Source: Prochilodus magdalenae (lineage: Eukaryota > Chordata > Actinopteri > Characiformes > Prochilodontidae). Taken from it: a DNA stretch of 64,000 nt. Below the pieces are notes generated by a model. That model had not been told where the DNA came from. It saw nothing but the letters and a program-made list of their open reading frames with translations, and did not search any database. The DNA lies in contig JAMWET010003073.1 in assembly GCA_024036415.1 (NCBI GenBank), positions 564,501-628,500 on the forward strand, given 5' to 3'. The translations under genes and the position numbers were made by a program. Positions 15,647 through 28,454 of this stretch are shown here, one piece after another. Position 1 is the stretch's first letter. Each line of letters begins with the position of its first letter.

Positions 15647-15654
15647 ATTTTGAT
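15647..15654. repeat. hAT target-site duplication, right
   Basis: An exact repeat of attttgat from 13375-13382, immediately outside the right inverted end. Confidence 0.93.
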
Positions 15655-15864
15655 GATACACTGTGTGTAGATGTTGTCAGATTACAGATGTGTTGTTTTA
15701 TTAAATTAAAAAAGGAGTGTTACTGCATCAGATGAAAAAGAAATAATCTAAAATATACTGCTGCTAATCACCCTGCAAAACCTGAAATGATAATCTAAAA
15801 ATCAGAAGTGTCAGTTTGGTTTTTGCATGAATTTTTTGGGCGAAGTTAACACCTTTTACATGTT

Positions 15865-16150
15865 AGCATCATACACACAGCCTCAAAAAGATCTGGCATG
15901 ATGGATAGGTCTCAAAAGCAAAATCAACCTAATACTGATGAAGACATGATGACAGAGTTTTGACAGAGTCCTGTGTGCATACTCTTTCAGTGCATTAACA
16001 ATCACAGATTCATCTGCTCAGGGAACGGGTCCAAAGCATAGCTGATGTTACAAAGTGTTTTTTCAGATGTTCCGTGTCATTACATCATCAGCACCAGAGG
16101 GGTCTTCAATCCCCAAACCTTATAGACAACATGTTCTATATATCTAAATC
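15865..16150. repeat. unnamed dispersed repeat, copy 1
   Basis: It shares ordered phrases with copies at 29490, 40480 and 63570: cacagcctcaaaaagat, catctgctcagggaacgggt, aaagca, and an accagagaggtcttcaa-atccccaaa core. It shows no coding capacity. It looks like a short non-autonomous element of unknown class. Confidence 0.65.
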
Positions 16151-16359
16151 TGCTTTTTCCTCTAAATTTTAGGTCACATGACTGTTTATGGAATGATTCT
16201 GAATTCTGATTCCATGTCAGGCTTGATGTGGTAAAATGTAAACAACATAACCAGTTAAAAAAATACCACTTAAATATACCTAGACAACTTTGTAGAACCC
16301 AGAGAACATTTTTGAAATATTGTATGGTGTCCAAGAGTGAGTGCTTACTGTGTGTTTAC

Positions 16360-16450
16360 TGACTAGAGGTGGAAAGTAACATTTACCTTCCTTACTTTAC
16401 TTGAGTACAGTACAGAGTAACAAACAAATCATGGTACTTTTCTTCCTTTC
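16360..16450. repeat. fragment of common teleost repeat
   Basis: The phrase gactagaggtggaaagtaac followed by a cttactttacttgagtac stretch is typical of a highly repeated fish element. Only a short piece is present and its class is not assigned. Confidence 0.5.
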
Positions 16451-17479
16451 TTCATGTTTAATGGAGAACCTGTGATCCTCTTTTTATCAGTTTAATAATG
16501 TTGAAGTTATTAAAATAAATAATTAAACAAAATAAATGAGAAGAATTAGACCAATTAGAGAAAAGCCCAGTTAAAAACGGAGCAGCTCCCGCCAAAGGTT
16601 AATCTGACTAGCATACTAAATGCTCCTTATTTTATTCTCTTAGGTTGAAATGGTGGCTACTTATTAAATGTAAAATCCTTTGAGAGTAATTGTTTGCTAG
16701 CTGCTCTAGCATCGAGTATACTTATTTACAGTTTTGTCACAGTTTTGAAGGTAAATGGCTGGATAAAGCTGGGATTTCTGGTCTTATATGAGCTTCACGC
16801 TTTACATAAGCTCTGTACAGTAGTTCTGTGACGTTCAGATTTGTTTTTCCACTCTGTTTTTTTCTTTTCTTTAATGGTCCAATATGCACAGAACAGAGAT
16901 CACCACACATTAATAACAAGGCCTTAGAGGCTACAGAGCATCAGCAAACCAGTGTTGTTCTGTAATATTCAGATCAGTCTGAAATACATACGCAAAAATA
17001 CATTTACTCCTTGAAGGCATCACAGATAATACCACATCATCACAGAACACAGCCTGTCTCTACTCTCTCATCCTCTCCTTTTCTCTGCTTTCTCTCTCCC
17101 TCTACCTTATGTGTGTCAAACTGGACCAGGTAAAATCCAAATACATTTCTGATTGTGTATGAAACAAAGTCTAATTACACAGCAATTACCTCTACTGAGC
17201 CTTTCAGGGATTCTGTACTGCTATGGAAAAATAATGATCTAAACCTTTATGTAATATTTCAGCTTTAGTTTTATGTTCAGTTTGTCATTATGAATATATA
17301 CATACATACATATATCCTCCGAACCTTGTCTGAGCAATGTCCTTTATTAGTAATTATACTAGAGCAGATTAACACTACAATAACAGTACTTTTTCTGTAG
17401 TTGAGATTTTCCAGTACCCTTTCCACCCCAACACATAGAACAGTCTATCGTCTATGGTCATTTATACTGCTGTGTTCTG

Positions 17480-17700
17480 TGTGCTAGGAGCAGTGGGGAT
17501 TTTCCTGTGGGAATTGCCTCCCCATTAGGTTGTTTTTCATTAGATTTCATTATTAGATTATTGTCTTTGTGTCAGGGATAGGAAGCCAGGCATATTTTGG
17601 TTCCTTTCATTAAGCCCACAGGCCCATTCTAAAATCAATCAGCGTAGTGCCTGGCCTTATGCTAATGAATGTTAACGAGATTTGGTTCGTTAAGGCTACT
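17480..17700. promoter_or_regulatory. candidate conserved non-coding element
   Basis: This stretch is free of recognised repeats and dense with homeodomain-like cores (ATTA/TAAT), an octamer-like ATGCTAAT near 17660 and the palindromic phrase gttaacgagatttggttcgttaa. Such composition is common in developmental enhancers. This is judged by eye only; no conservation data are available. Confidence 0.3.
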
Positions 17701-19859
17701 GATGGCTGGGTTTCTGGATTTGTTTTCCCACTAAAGAGGATGTTTTAATCTGAAGTGGTCACTGGGTCCAACAGCCGTTAATGTTCACACCTTACTAAAG
17801 ATCGTTTTGACTGATGCTGTTCTAAAAGTTCACTTTGTTTAATAATGGCAATTAATGGCAAAGCGTTGCTTGACCTCAATAAAATAAAGACAGATTCCAT
17901 AAAAGATCAAATAGAAGTGCGTGTCTTTTTAAGACAAGTGTACTCAGTCATGGGTGTAGGTTTGTATAGGGACGGTTAGGATATCAATGTTCCATATTTT
18001 GAATATCAGTTTTTTGGGCAGATAGAATTGTAACTACCAATATTTGTATACACTTGTTTGCATGGTCTTTGGAATAGTCTTATGAAAGTTATAGCAACTT
18101 GTTTGAGTTGAGTGCCGTATGAGGGTAAACCTGAAGCAATTACAACAGCATTTTTAGCTCTCGACTTGCTGCAGTATCTCTGTGAAATCATATGAGCCAT
18201 ATTCATGCCCCTAGAGGCGACCCTGCCTCCAGATTCACTCTCCTTTAATTCTTGCCCTCCCTTAGGACCAGTTATTTGTAAACTGGCAAATTTTTTTGCA
18301 TGAATTTTTGGCACCTCGACCGACTCTTGCTTATAAGGTGCTTGGTATTTCACAACGTTTCTAGTCTTAAATTGCTCCTGTCACATTCTTTGAGTACTGT
18401 GTGGCAAAAATGTGTGTTGTGGCATAAAAAAAAACAACCCGAACAATATACAGATAAGTACACAGGCTTCTCTGGCTGTTGTTGTTGTTGTTGTTGTTGT
18501 ATATATTTTTCAAAGCTAATTTTATGTGTGCATCATTAAAGGCTACATTGTACTGCTGAAGTTTGGTGAATGACACATTTTCATTGTCCGTGTTTATTTG
18601 TGAAATGTCATTATAAAGGTCATGACAAAGCTCATACTTCAGAAAGGCTTACAGTCCATATACCACCCCCTGCTACTTTGGATCATATAGGGAAGTAAAA
18701 TAAATAATTGTGCGTGTGGTAGTAGCAGCTGTGCTGAGATCAAAAGCCTTTGTCGTGCCTAATTTTTGTTTGTCATGTGTCACGTGGGTAAAAATAAAAA
18801 AGTCAGCAGTGCCTGTTTGTATTTGGACAGTAAAGTCATGCAACTTTACAGAAGAGGGCACTTTAATGTAAGTTAATGGAACCAGACTTTTTTCAAGCAA
18901 TTTTGGGCCTTTCTGACCTCATGAACTTTTCACACGATGTAAACGGCTGCAGAAAATGTAATGTAAATGATGCATAAAAGTAAAAAGGAAGATGCGTGTT
19001 TTTCATTGGACAATGATGATTTAACTACCCTTGCAGAGCTCTCATGCCTGTGGACAAGTTAAGAAAGTAGTCATACCTTATACGATATAAGGTTTATGCA
19101 CTGTAAAGTGTGGTGAATTTGGTTATCAGTACTGTGCAGCTGTGATTTCTTTGGTGTGCAACATATGTAATATTTTTCAGTGTCTTAATGGACAAATTAT
19201 ACAAAGAGACATTGCATTCATGTTTCTGGCTTATTCTAACAAATGGCAAATGACCTGGTGAAATGACCTCTAAAGTGGCCTTTATGGAACTAGCCCTGGA
19301 ATAAGCCTTTCACATAAAGCCCTTCATTAAAGAGTCATGAAAGTATACATGCAGTGTTTTTTTCTTTGTATGATGCTATGATATCTGAAACTAGTATAAA
19401 AAATATTTAGGATTAAATATAATACGATTAGCTTTTTATAATGGCACATGCATTTTGACACATTTTCACCTGCTGCATTTTATTCAATGTTAGATTGCTG
19501 TTTTGTGGTGTTGACCATGTTGCTGAAGTCATCACTGCACTGATGCTGATGGACCAGTGGGTGGAGCAGTGGGTGGAAATTTGGGTACCTCAGCAGAAGA
19601 TACACACCAAATCCAGTTTCTTTGGAGCAGAATTAGTTAATAATAGCAGAGACGGATTACAGTCAAGCAGAGTTTTTCCTGCGTTGTTGTAGGAAGGATA
19701 AAGCAGGATTTCACCCTTCCATCTCCCTTTAGCTATCACCATCTCTCAATAGTTTCTGCTTTCTTCCCTCCTACTCCTCTTGTCTTTCACACACGCAGCA
19801 GTGTATTAGCCACCGAAATGAGTCGGCTCTCAGAGCTCAGCAAGCCAGAGCATCACCGC

Positions 19860-20100
19860 CTATAAAGACCTTTTTTGCATGAGTGACGTAAGAATAGAAG
19901 TGGTGCTCGGAGAGCATGTTCGGTCTGTTTCGGAGAGTGGGTGCTGTTGCCACGACAGCAGTAATTGTGTAAATGGTAATTACATCCTGAAGGACATGAT
20001 CATGTTGGGAAGCGTTCACTGTGAACACAGCGGAGATGCATCAGGCAGCAGCAGCACTGAAGCTGACTGTGCGACTGTGCCTGCTGTTCATTAATACCAG
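19860..20100. promoter_or_regulatory. candidate intronic regulatory element
   Basis: A stretch with higher GC than its surroundings, with a CRE-like tgacgtaa near 19885, a gtaattaca homeodomain-like core near 19977 and a cattaata core. A 71-residue open frame runs through it but shows no protein signature. Function is inferred from composition alone. Confidence 0.25.
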
Positions 20101-21739
20101 CTGAATTGTTGAGTCTGTTTAGGTTGTCATTTTTCCTTATCTGTTTCATGGCCGTTACCAGTGACAAATTTTAATGGTGAGAAACGTATTAGTCGATGTG
20201 TTTACTGTGACTTACTGACTGATTGATTGAGAACTAACAATCAAATTTGTCAGTTTACAATTCGTAGTCTTAGGACTGCAGTATTTTTTTTTTTTTTTTT
20301 TTTTTTTAAAGATACCTGCACTTTCCAAAACAAGAACCAACTTAAATGTCTACTACTAAATTTTATGGTTCTAGTTCTATATTTATTTACCACCAGCTCA
20401 GGAGACAGCTGGAAATATCATAATAACCACAACTGGAAGTTTAATTTTCATTTTTGGTCATTTCCTAGCCAGGCTAATTTGGCTATCCTACATTCTAATT
20501 ATGTTAACTTATAGGCTAAGATGAAACAATAAAATAAATTTTTCTTCACATACACTTACACAGATGTCAACATTTACACAGATTCACATAGCCACGGTCA
20601 CAAGAATCTCTTTTACGATTCCAAACGAATCTGTAGCATTTTTTTATCAAATGATCGCAAAGTATCATGCAGAAAAAAGCTGAGATACTTTTTATGTACA
20701 AAATCAAACAAACATTTTTCTCGAAGTGTGAAAACATACAAACACTAGAGACAAGCTTAAATGCATTGGCTTCCTAACTAGCTTATATTTCCTTATGGTA
20801 ATAATTATGAAAATAGCTAATATGTTAACTGTACTGTTTTCCATTCTTACTGTCTAATTAGTCTTACAATAGTACATGTAACTTTTGTCTTCACCTGGAC
20901 AAAAACGATGTTCTCTAAGTTGCTGTTGGCTTCAGTTGCAAACTGCAGAGACAGGACCCTTCACTGGGATCAAAACATCCTGGCAGCTTCAGTATAATCA
21001 TTATGTACTGGGATACATTTGACCCTACAGCATCAGACCCAATGATGCTGTAGCTGTAACACAGTTTTACCATTATTGCCAGAGTCAGAGCTGCTTCCAC
21101 ACTGACCAGGAGAATTAGGATTGCAAAGATTCTGATTGGCTTATATCAGGGACTGGATCATCGTTAGAGTCTTAGTTCATAAACATGGAGGAAATGCTCA
21201 TTCAGAAGAGCAGAAAATGTGTCAGTTTGTTGTATATGTACAGATATGCACAAGATGTGTTGTGCCACTGAAGTCTTGATCTTTTTTCTGTATGATTACC
21301 ATCATAGCATGCCTTGTGTTTCTGCATAAATCCTTGCTCATTTATTTGGTGCACAAGCGTCTGCATCCCTGTCTCTGCATCTCTGTATCTCTGTAGTTCC
21401 GTTACTGCCGTATCAGGCATGGCTAACAAAAAAATCTTGATTTAGTCACTGCAGATAGATCAGTATGCGTTGAGTGCAAAATATTTGTGGATCAAATAAG
21501 CAGTCAATTCACATTATAAATGGGAATTATATAATGACAGCAGCACACAATGGAGTCAGACTGTATTCTTTCTGTGCTTTAATTGAGAACACGCAGCAGT
21601 TTCCTACTGTAAAATGTGCCCTGCCTTTCGCACATTCCCACATGTGCTGATTGCTCTCTGTGTGTTCATCTCTATCTCTCTCTCTCTATCTCTATCTGTC
21701 TCTCTCTCTCTATCTGTCTCTCCCCCCACCTCAGAGAAA

Positions 21740-22440
21740 GGACAAGTGCAGAATGTTAATAAGCTTTCTGAGTGTAGCACTGTGCATGTGTGTGTGTGAG
21801 AACAAGTTAGGCGGTTGTGATTGGCTGTTCAGTGGCTGAGCGCAGAGGGAGGGAGATATGCATTCAGAGTCAGAGAGAGGGAGGTAAAGGGAGGGAGGAG
21901 AGAAGCTCGCAGCCTCAATCTCTCTCAGGTCTCTCTGACACTCCACCACTTTCCATCAGCCTCGGCGAAAGGAAGGAAACAGAAGGAACGGCAGAGTCGA
22001 GGCAAAAAGGAAAAAGGCCGCTTTACTGTGGACACTCTTCCACAGAGACTTGAACGTGACTGTGGATTACGAAGAGGCTTTGTTCTGATGCTGCAGGCTG
22101 CTGACGTTCCAAAAAGAAAAGAAGGAGAGGAGGCTTCAAAAGCAGTGATGGTTGGATTAAGAAAAAAATGACGCATGTCCTGTGAAGACAGATTGCTGCT
22201 CAGGTTTTTGCCGGAGGAAGGAAGAGGAGGAGTGGAACAAGGGAGAGGGAGAGGAAGAAAGGAAGCAGAAAGCAACAGGAGAGATCTTCAGTATTGCAGT
22301 GTGAATTTGTGCTTGAATTTGGGTCCTTTAAGATTCGGTTGGGTGTTTTTGTTGTTGTTAGTTTGGAGGTTTTTCAGTTTTGGAGTGATTTGGAAACCAT
22401 GCTTGATGAAGGGAAGACACCTCACATCTCTGTTCAACGT
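21740..22440 (+). promoter_or_regulatory. psd2: predicted alternative psd2 promoter and 5'UTR exon
   Basis: A GC-richer, purine-rich region interrupts the AT-rich intron. It has an inverted CCAAT box (gtgattggct) near 21818, repeated gggaggga blocks, and a long GA-rich stretch typical of a transcribed 5'UTR. Possible donors are at 22204 (ctcag|gttttt) and 22439 (caac|gtgtat), either of which could splice to the acceptor at 23448. No TATA box is evident. The extent and start site are estimates; the open frames in it are probably untranslated. Confidence 0.5.
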
Positions 22441-23448
22441 GTATGTGTTTGCATGTATGTGTGGGTGTGTGCTCACTTCTGTTCTGTCATCTCTCTGTTT
22501 CCGCCCGTTTCATCCATCTGTTGGATTCTGGCTGTCCTTTCACACTTCTGCAAGCATCCCTTGCCATCTGTGAGCGTGTGTGCGTGAGCCTCTTGCCTCC
22601 TGTTGTATCTCCAGTCACCTGTTTTGAATGTGAGAAGTGGCCTGCTGGTCAGTGACTGGGTTAGAGTGTTGGTGTACTTGCTACAGGTGTGATGTCCATG
22701 TAGTCAATCAGATTTAAGCTGGCTGATTTGGGGGAAGGTATTTAGGAGCATGATTTAAATTGCGATAATGTTCTAGAAATCCTGAGATCTTGGTCTGTTA
22801 TTTTGGCCATGACATTTTCTGGCTAAACATAGCTGAACAGTAAATATAGTGCACCTGACTGCCAGTTGCTTGTGGTTGTTTTGTTATGTATACAGCACAT
22901 GAATGCATCCTATTGGTCCAGCTCAACTACAGGCAGTTCAAAATAATTTTGTTATTGGAGTACATGTATTCTTAAAACAATGTTGCTGGTAAAGCACAGT
23001 GCACAGTGTTATGAAGCTATAAGCTCTTGTAGTTAAAAGAAATCTATTTTCAAGTTCAGTATAGGAACCATTATTCTTTCAGCCCTATTTTCTCATTTGA
23101 ATGCATTTCAGATGTGTTATACCACCGTGGATGTTTAGTCTGTGAAATCGTATGCTATGGCTCCATTGGGGTATTGGTCTTTTATTGACACACATGTTAA
23201 TATTTCATTTTATGTCATAGTTGGTGAAAGACAGCTGAGGTAGCGCACAAACTATGAATTTTGAAACTGGATTGTAACCCCAAACAACATCAACTATATA
23301 TGAGAAGGGAATAAACACTACTAGACTTTCAGGACTTATTTTTTTGTAACTTACAGTCCATAAACTAGTTGTTGTGAATTTTTTCTAATTTTTCTATTTT
23401 ACCACTTGTTTCTATTTTGTCCATATTTACTTCCTCCTTCTGCTTCAG

Positions 23449-23647
23449 CCTAAAGTAACAATTCATTGATTTCTTACCGATTCTGTCAGCTGAACATCTC
23501 TCTGAAAAAGAAGTCATCAGATGAAATAACCTTCTGGAAGATTTCTGAGACCACTTGGACAGCCTAACCACTTGATCTGAACACACAAAGCCTGTTGGAC
23601 AGTGTAGCCAATCCTCAGGACTTGTAGAGCCTTCAGTTTCAGTCATC
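23449..23647 (+). other. psd2: 5'UTR part of alternative first coding exon
   Basis: A strong polypyrimidine tract and acceptor (ctgcttcag) end at 23448. The following 199 nt carry in-frame stops (TGA at 23522 and 23546), so the ATG at 23648 is the first possible in-frame start. A minimal upstream frame (ATG-AAA-TAA at 23521-23529) lies in this leader. Confidence 0.6.
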
Positions 23648-23857
23648 ATGATTGGCGTGAACAGTCTCCACTCTGCGGGCCGCCTGCGCTCACGCTCGCT
23701 CTGTTCTGTGCGTTACGGGCGAGATTTTCGTATGATGGACCCGTTCCGTTACCCCCGCACACCCCGCTCACGCTCCCTCAAGCCCTTGGTGTTCCCCGAC
23801 CTGCTGGGCAAGGCTCAGGACGGCCAGAAACACCCACAGTTCCGCAAGAGGAAGAGG
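23648..23857 (+). CDS. psd2: psd2 alternative first coding exon (short PH-only isoform)
   Basis: From ATG 23648 (A at -3) 70 codons run to AGG|GTACGC, ending exactly in phase 0. The next psd2 exon at 28003 begins in phase 0, so splicing keeps the frame and would give 405 residues: this 70-residue head, then PH and coiled coil, without Sec7. The peptide is strongly basic with Arg/Ser clusters (RLRSRSLCSVRYGRDFR, PRTPRSRSLKPL) and ends in RKRKR. Its GC content and codon usage look coding, unlike the intron around it. A Sec7-less short form is known for the paralog EFA6A; extending this to psd2 is inference. Confidence 0.75.
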
Positions 23858-26800
23858 GTACGCTGGCTTCTCTGCCTTACCTGTTTCTTTGCCTCACCTT
23901 TACAACCTGTTTACATGTTACATCTGATTACATCATCCACCACATCTCTACCTATTTACTTGTCTTATCCTTCCACCAGTACTACCCTTTTTTTAGGGAT
24001 GCACAGATAGGGAATTTCTAAAAACAAAGATAATCTAACACTCCCACATCAATTTAGGATGAGGTTGTTAAATAGCTAGTAGAATCTTATCCATTAAAAC
24101 AGGAAACACTGAAATGTGCAAGACAAAACTACCTAAGGACCAGGGTTGGGACCACTGCTATAAACATAAAACAGCATAAACATGGATCGTTAAGCAATGC
24201 ATATCATGCATATAGCTATGACATAGATAAATAACTATTGTATAAACCACATTTTGTACAAGTATTTTACATTATTCTCTATAGCTGTTCTCTATATCCA
24301 AAACAGTAAACAGTCTGGGAAACGTAACTGGAAACGTACGTTTATCTCAGAAGGGTCAATGAAAGTGTTACAATTGGAATTCCTTTTTAGGTTAGGCTGG
24401 AGTTTAATCTGGGAAACTTTAATCTGGGAAAGCTTTATAAACCCATTCACCGTCATTGGTGCTTAGTAGTGGTCCTGCCTGAACAGTGAATGAAACCAAT
24501 GAATTTTCTGTGTTGTAGTGAAATTAGCCACTGTACTATCCGTCCTGTTGAGTTAAAAGTCCTGAAAGAAGAGAAATAGCAAACAAAATGACTACACAGC
24601 ATCATTACAGGTATTATGTTGTAACTGAATGGTCATCATGGACTACTTTGAAGAATTTTTGAATAATTATCGCCACATTTATTCGATAAATAACAATGTT
24701 TCCAGCTGTACATCAGCTTTAATTTCCAAAAATATATATCCAAAATTAGAAAATAACTTTTATAATTATATTAGTTTTATAAAAACCTTTTATAATGAAT
24801 TGTTTTAATTATAATTCAATTATTGATTGTAATAATTAAATCAAATAAATACAGTTTTAAAAATTTAAAAGCCAATGATGTAATGCCCATTAAAATATGA
24901 TTAAATATTATGCATTCATATTTACCTTGTTCACATTTTGTTACCTTTGTTTACTTTGTGTTTACTCATGGTTACTCATATCATCTTTGAATTTGTTTCC
25001 TTTCACTTTTACCTGTCTCACCCTTTTCCCAGTGTGTTAATATATGGCAGAAAATGTCCAACCATACATTTGAGACCCACTTTCCTCCATCCTAGCATTT
25101 TCTTACATTGAAGATCACAATAACATGGTTTTCCTCATTTATTGTGAGCAGTGCTGTTTTGGACTGTGCATGCATTTGCGATGTGTGGGAGGGTGATGGA
25201 GGGGTGTTAATATCGAAATGACATTCACTAGTAGATCATTAATAGACGTTCTCCCGCTGGCTTTGTTTGGCTCTGATTGTTGTAGAAATTAACATGTTTG
25301 TGAGTATGATTTGTTTGTCCCAGAGGAAACACGCCTGCTGGTTTCTTTTGGATAATGGCTGATATGTTAAAACTATTCGTCATTGATATTCATACCACAG
25401 GCTTAAGCATCAAGCATACCTGGAGCATAAACACAAGCATAACACCCCACAGAATAACCATTTTTTAGAAGGAGGTTATGGTTATACAAACTGTTTTCTA
25501 GGTCTGGAGTAGGCAGTATCTCTTTTAATATTTATTCAAACTGTCTCCCAAAATGACTGCTTTTGGCATCTTATCTTGTAAGGAAAACTTTAACTCACCA
25601 AATAAGTGAACACAGTGTGCAAATTTTAAGACTTTGTTCAAAAAATGTCTCGCCAATGATTGCTAAATGTGCTGCTAACCAGGAGTGAGCATTAGCTTAG
25701 CTAGCATGATAACAGCTTTACCTGCCACAGGTCATGTTCAGTACTCATTAATGTGGGCTAACAGAGCTAACATGCTTAACTTAAGCTAACATGGTTGGCA
25801 TGGTAAAAAGGATTAGCTGTAAACAACTGAAACTTTTGCAAACATCACTAAGGATTGAAACCTAACAATATCAAACAGAGTTTAGGCTCAGCTACAAACA
25901 AACCCCTAAATCAATGGAGTGATAAAGCTCTCAGTGCAACATTAACATTTCCAAAATGCAAAGTAGGATCTTATTTGCACTTGAAGACATTCAGTCCATT
26001 TGTTTTGTACTGCAAAAGCAGCTGAAACATTCCTCTGTATACTGACCACATGCACTAAATATTAACTCAGTACATGTTATCTAATATCTGGTTGGTATTT
26101 CTTGTAATTCACATTTTGAGACTGCTTCCTTCATCTGCCAGTGCAGTAAGAAAGTGTTTTTTCCTGAAAGTGGCAGACAAGCTCTTTCTTCTCTTTCCGC
26201 TTTGCCAAAATGGAAAGCATCTTGTATAATGTCGAAGTTATTAAAAGTAAAGGACCTGTTTGATAGATGTCTGGCTATTTTAACAGTGAAAAGTATTTCA
26301 TTAAGTGTTTCACGTTTGTAGTCGCCTCACATCACGTTTTGTGTGTGCCGGTCTGTGAAAGCCGAAATTAAATTTGTTCTCTTTAATTCAGCTCAATTCA
26401 GTGTGATTTTGTCAATATACTAATACAGGGTACAGTGAAACTGAGCACTATGAGTCTGTTTCTCCAGTGCAGTAATTAACAACAGATAAATTAGTCAGTT
26501 ATAGTGCAAGACAAAAAGACAGATATAAAATACAAAATGTGTGTAAACAGTAAAACAGATGTGCCAGAGCAGTAACTGTGTTACTAGGACTGAGGTGCGA
26601 ACATCATTTAGCTTATGCAGTAGAGCCAAATACAGCGTATTGTAAAGTACCGTATGCTGAGGTATTCTGAAATACTACCAAGATGTTTTAAATACTGTGA
26701 TATTTATTACTGTTATAAAGAAGAATATTGTTTTATGCTCTCTTGATAGAAGAATATGGGTCATGGTCTTCTTTATGATGTTACCATGAAGCATGATGGG

Positions 26801-28002
26801 GTTTATTACTTTGTGATAGCTGTTCATTTTATGAACCACATGTACACATGAATGATGTGCTTTCCATAAAGCTGTAAAACTGCACTGTCTACTTACATAA
26901 CCAGTCTAAATACAGAGCATCTTACTGATTACAACTGTCAGCAACAGCTGTCAATCAAAATCAACCATCACTTCAAGTCCTGACATCCAGTACAGATGCT
27001 GAAAAAAAAAAGATGTTCAGCAGAAGTTTCTTTACATTATGGCAACTGATGGAATAGGGCGCGATACTGATATTCAGTCTGTCATACCAGCTGAATTTCT
27101 TCAGAATTTTATGCGGGTCAAAAGTGATATCACTGAATACCAAATCTTGTGTCATTGTCCAGACTTTTGATTGTTAAATGGACCCACTTTTTAAATATAC
27201 TCATTTCCGGTTTAAGCCACACCCAGTTTTGGTTTGTAATTTTAAAGAAGGCAATCAGTATTTCTAAATATGCATCACTAAGACATTTTGAATTCTTTAA
27301 GACATTAAGAAATACTTGGAATGTTACTCCAAATACAAAGAAAAATAATAAGTGGTTTCAGGATTTAAATACTTACACTAATACCCACACACACCTCCAA
27401 AGTCCATTTCAACATCAATACTACTATTGCCCGAGCACATGAATTGTGTATATATACTTAATATGAGTTATTTAGTTGATATATGTTGTGTTTCACATTT
27501 TGAGATAACATGTTGTTATCTGCAGATACTGTTTAGGGCTTACTAAACTTCTAGAAATAAGTATATATAATCATATAATAAAAAATAGAACATATGAGAT
27601 ATATCAACTAAAGCAAGGATTTCTTTTCTGGTTTCCTGCAAACGTGATCTATAATGACAGAAACTCTACCAAGTTGTGGTTCTGTAACAAATCATTCTGA
27701 TTTTCGGTCGAGAGCTTCTGCTGTCAGTTGCCAACCTTGAATACGGCCTTGTTGCCATGTTGACTCAGTACTGTGATAATTGGTACTGACTGCGTGGTTA
27801 TTTGTGTTCCAGTTCTCTGAATGGTGCTGTGTATGGATGGAAATGGGTAGAGGAGACAATCATTCTTTCCATATCAGTTTCTGTGCCATTATTGTCATAC
27901 ACTGACAGAGGATATGAGCTATCAGCTGTGATAGATATATCTCAATGTGTCATCCTCAGAGAGTAATATTTGTGGCTAATTACCTGTTGTGTCTCTCTGC
28001 AG

Positions 28003-28046
28003 GCTCTGTACAACTCCATCAAGAACGAGAAGCTCCAGTGGACAAT
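28003..28046 (+). CDS. psd2: psd2 exon: end of Sec7 / start of linker
   Basis: A 44-nt exon (acceptor ctgcag, donor gtgagt) encoding ALYNSIKNEKLQWT plus two bases of the next codon. LYNSIKNEKL is invariant-looking across EFA6 proteins. It is the shared acceptor for both the Sec7 exon at 12798 and the alternative first exon. Confidence 0.93.
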
Positions 28047-28440
28047 GTGAGTCTTTTGTTTTCTCCTATTCTACATAATGAAAATGGATCCTGTTGTGTA
28101 CAGATTCTGCCAGCTGCCAGCATTTTACCATGGTTGTCAGAGAACCAGTCCCCCCCCAAATGTACTATAGTAGGTGCAATGCATAGTTTTACATCCCATC
28201 AAGGTGACTTCATTATGAGTTCAGGGTTATGATGTTATATAGAGATGCTGGGACGATCGTAGATCAGTATGTAACAGTACATAGATTGCACTACAGTGTC
28301 AGAGTTAATGGCGATGGTGGGGCCGTGTTTATTGATGACGTCTGTTGCGATGATGCTGTAAGGGCGTTACTGTGTCAAAGATTTCTATTCTTGCTTTGCC
28401 ATCACAGTCACCAATTAAAGTCCCTGGCTTTCCTAGCGCT

Positions 28441-28454
28441 GTTGCCATGGTTAC
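28441..28454. promoter_or_regulatory. X-box-like (RFX) palindrome
   Basis: gttgccatggttac is a near-palindrome matching the RFX X-box (GTNRCC, spacer, RGYAAC) with one mismatch. It lies in a short GC-richer patch just downstream of a psd2 exon. One such match can occur by chance. Confidence 0.25.

Noticed and set aside
19879..20094. 71-residue frame with several Cys
   Set aside because: No signal peptide or family pattern, and isolated within an intron; listed only as a possible regulatory patch.
21821..22573. Overlapping open frames of 116-132 residues
   Set aside because: They lie in GA-rich sequence read as a 5'UTR or promoter. Several frames on both strands are open at once, which reflects composition, and none shows a domain.
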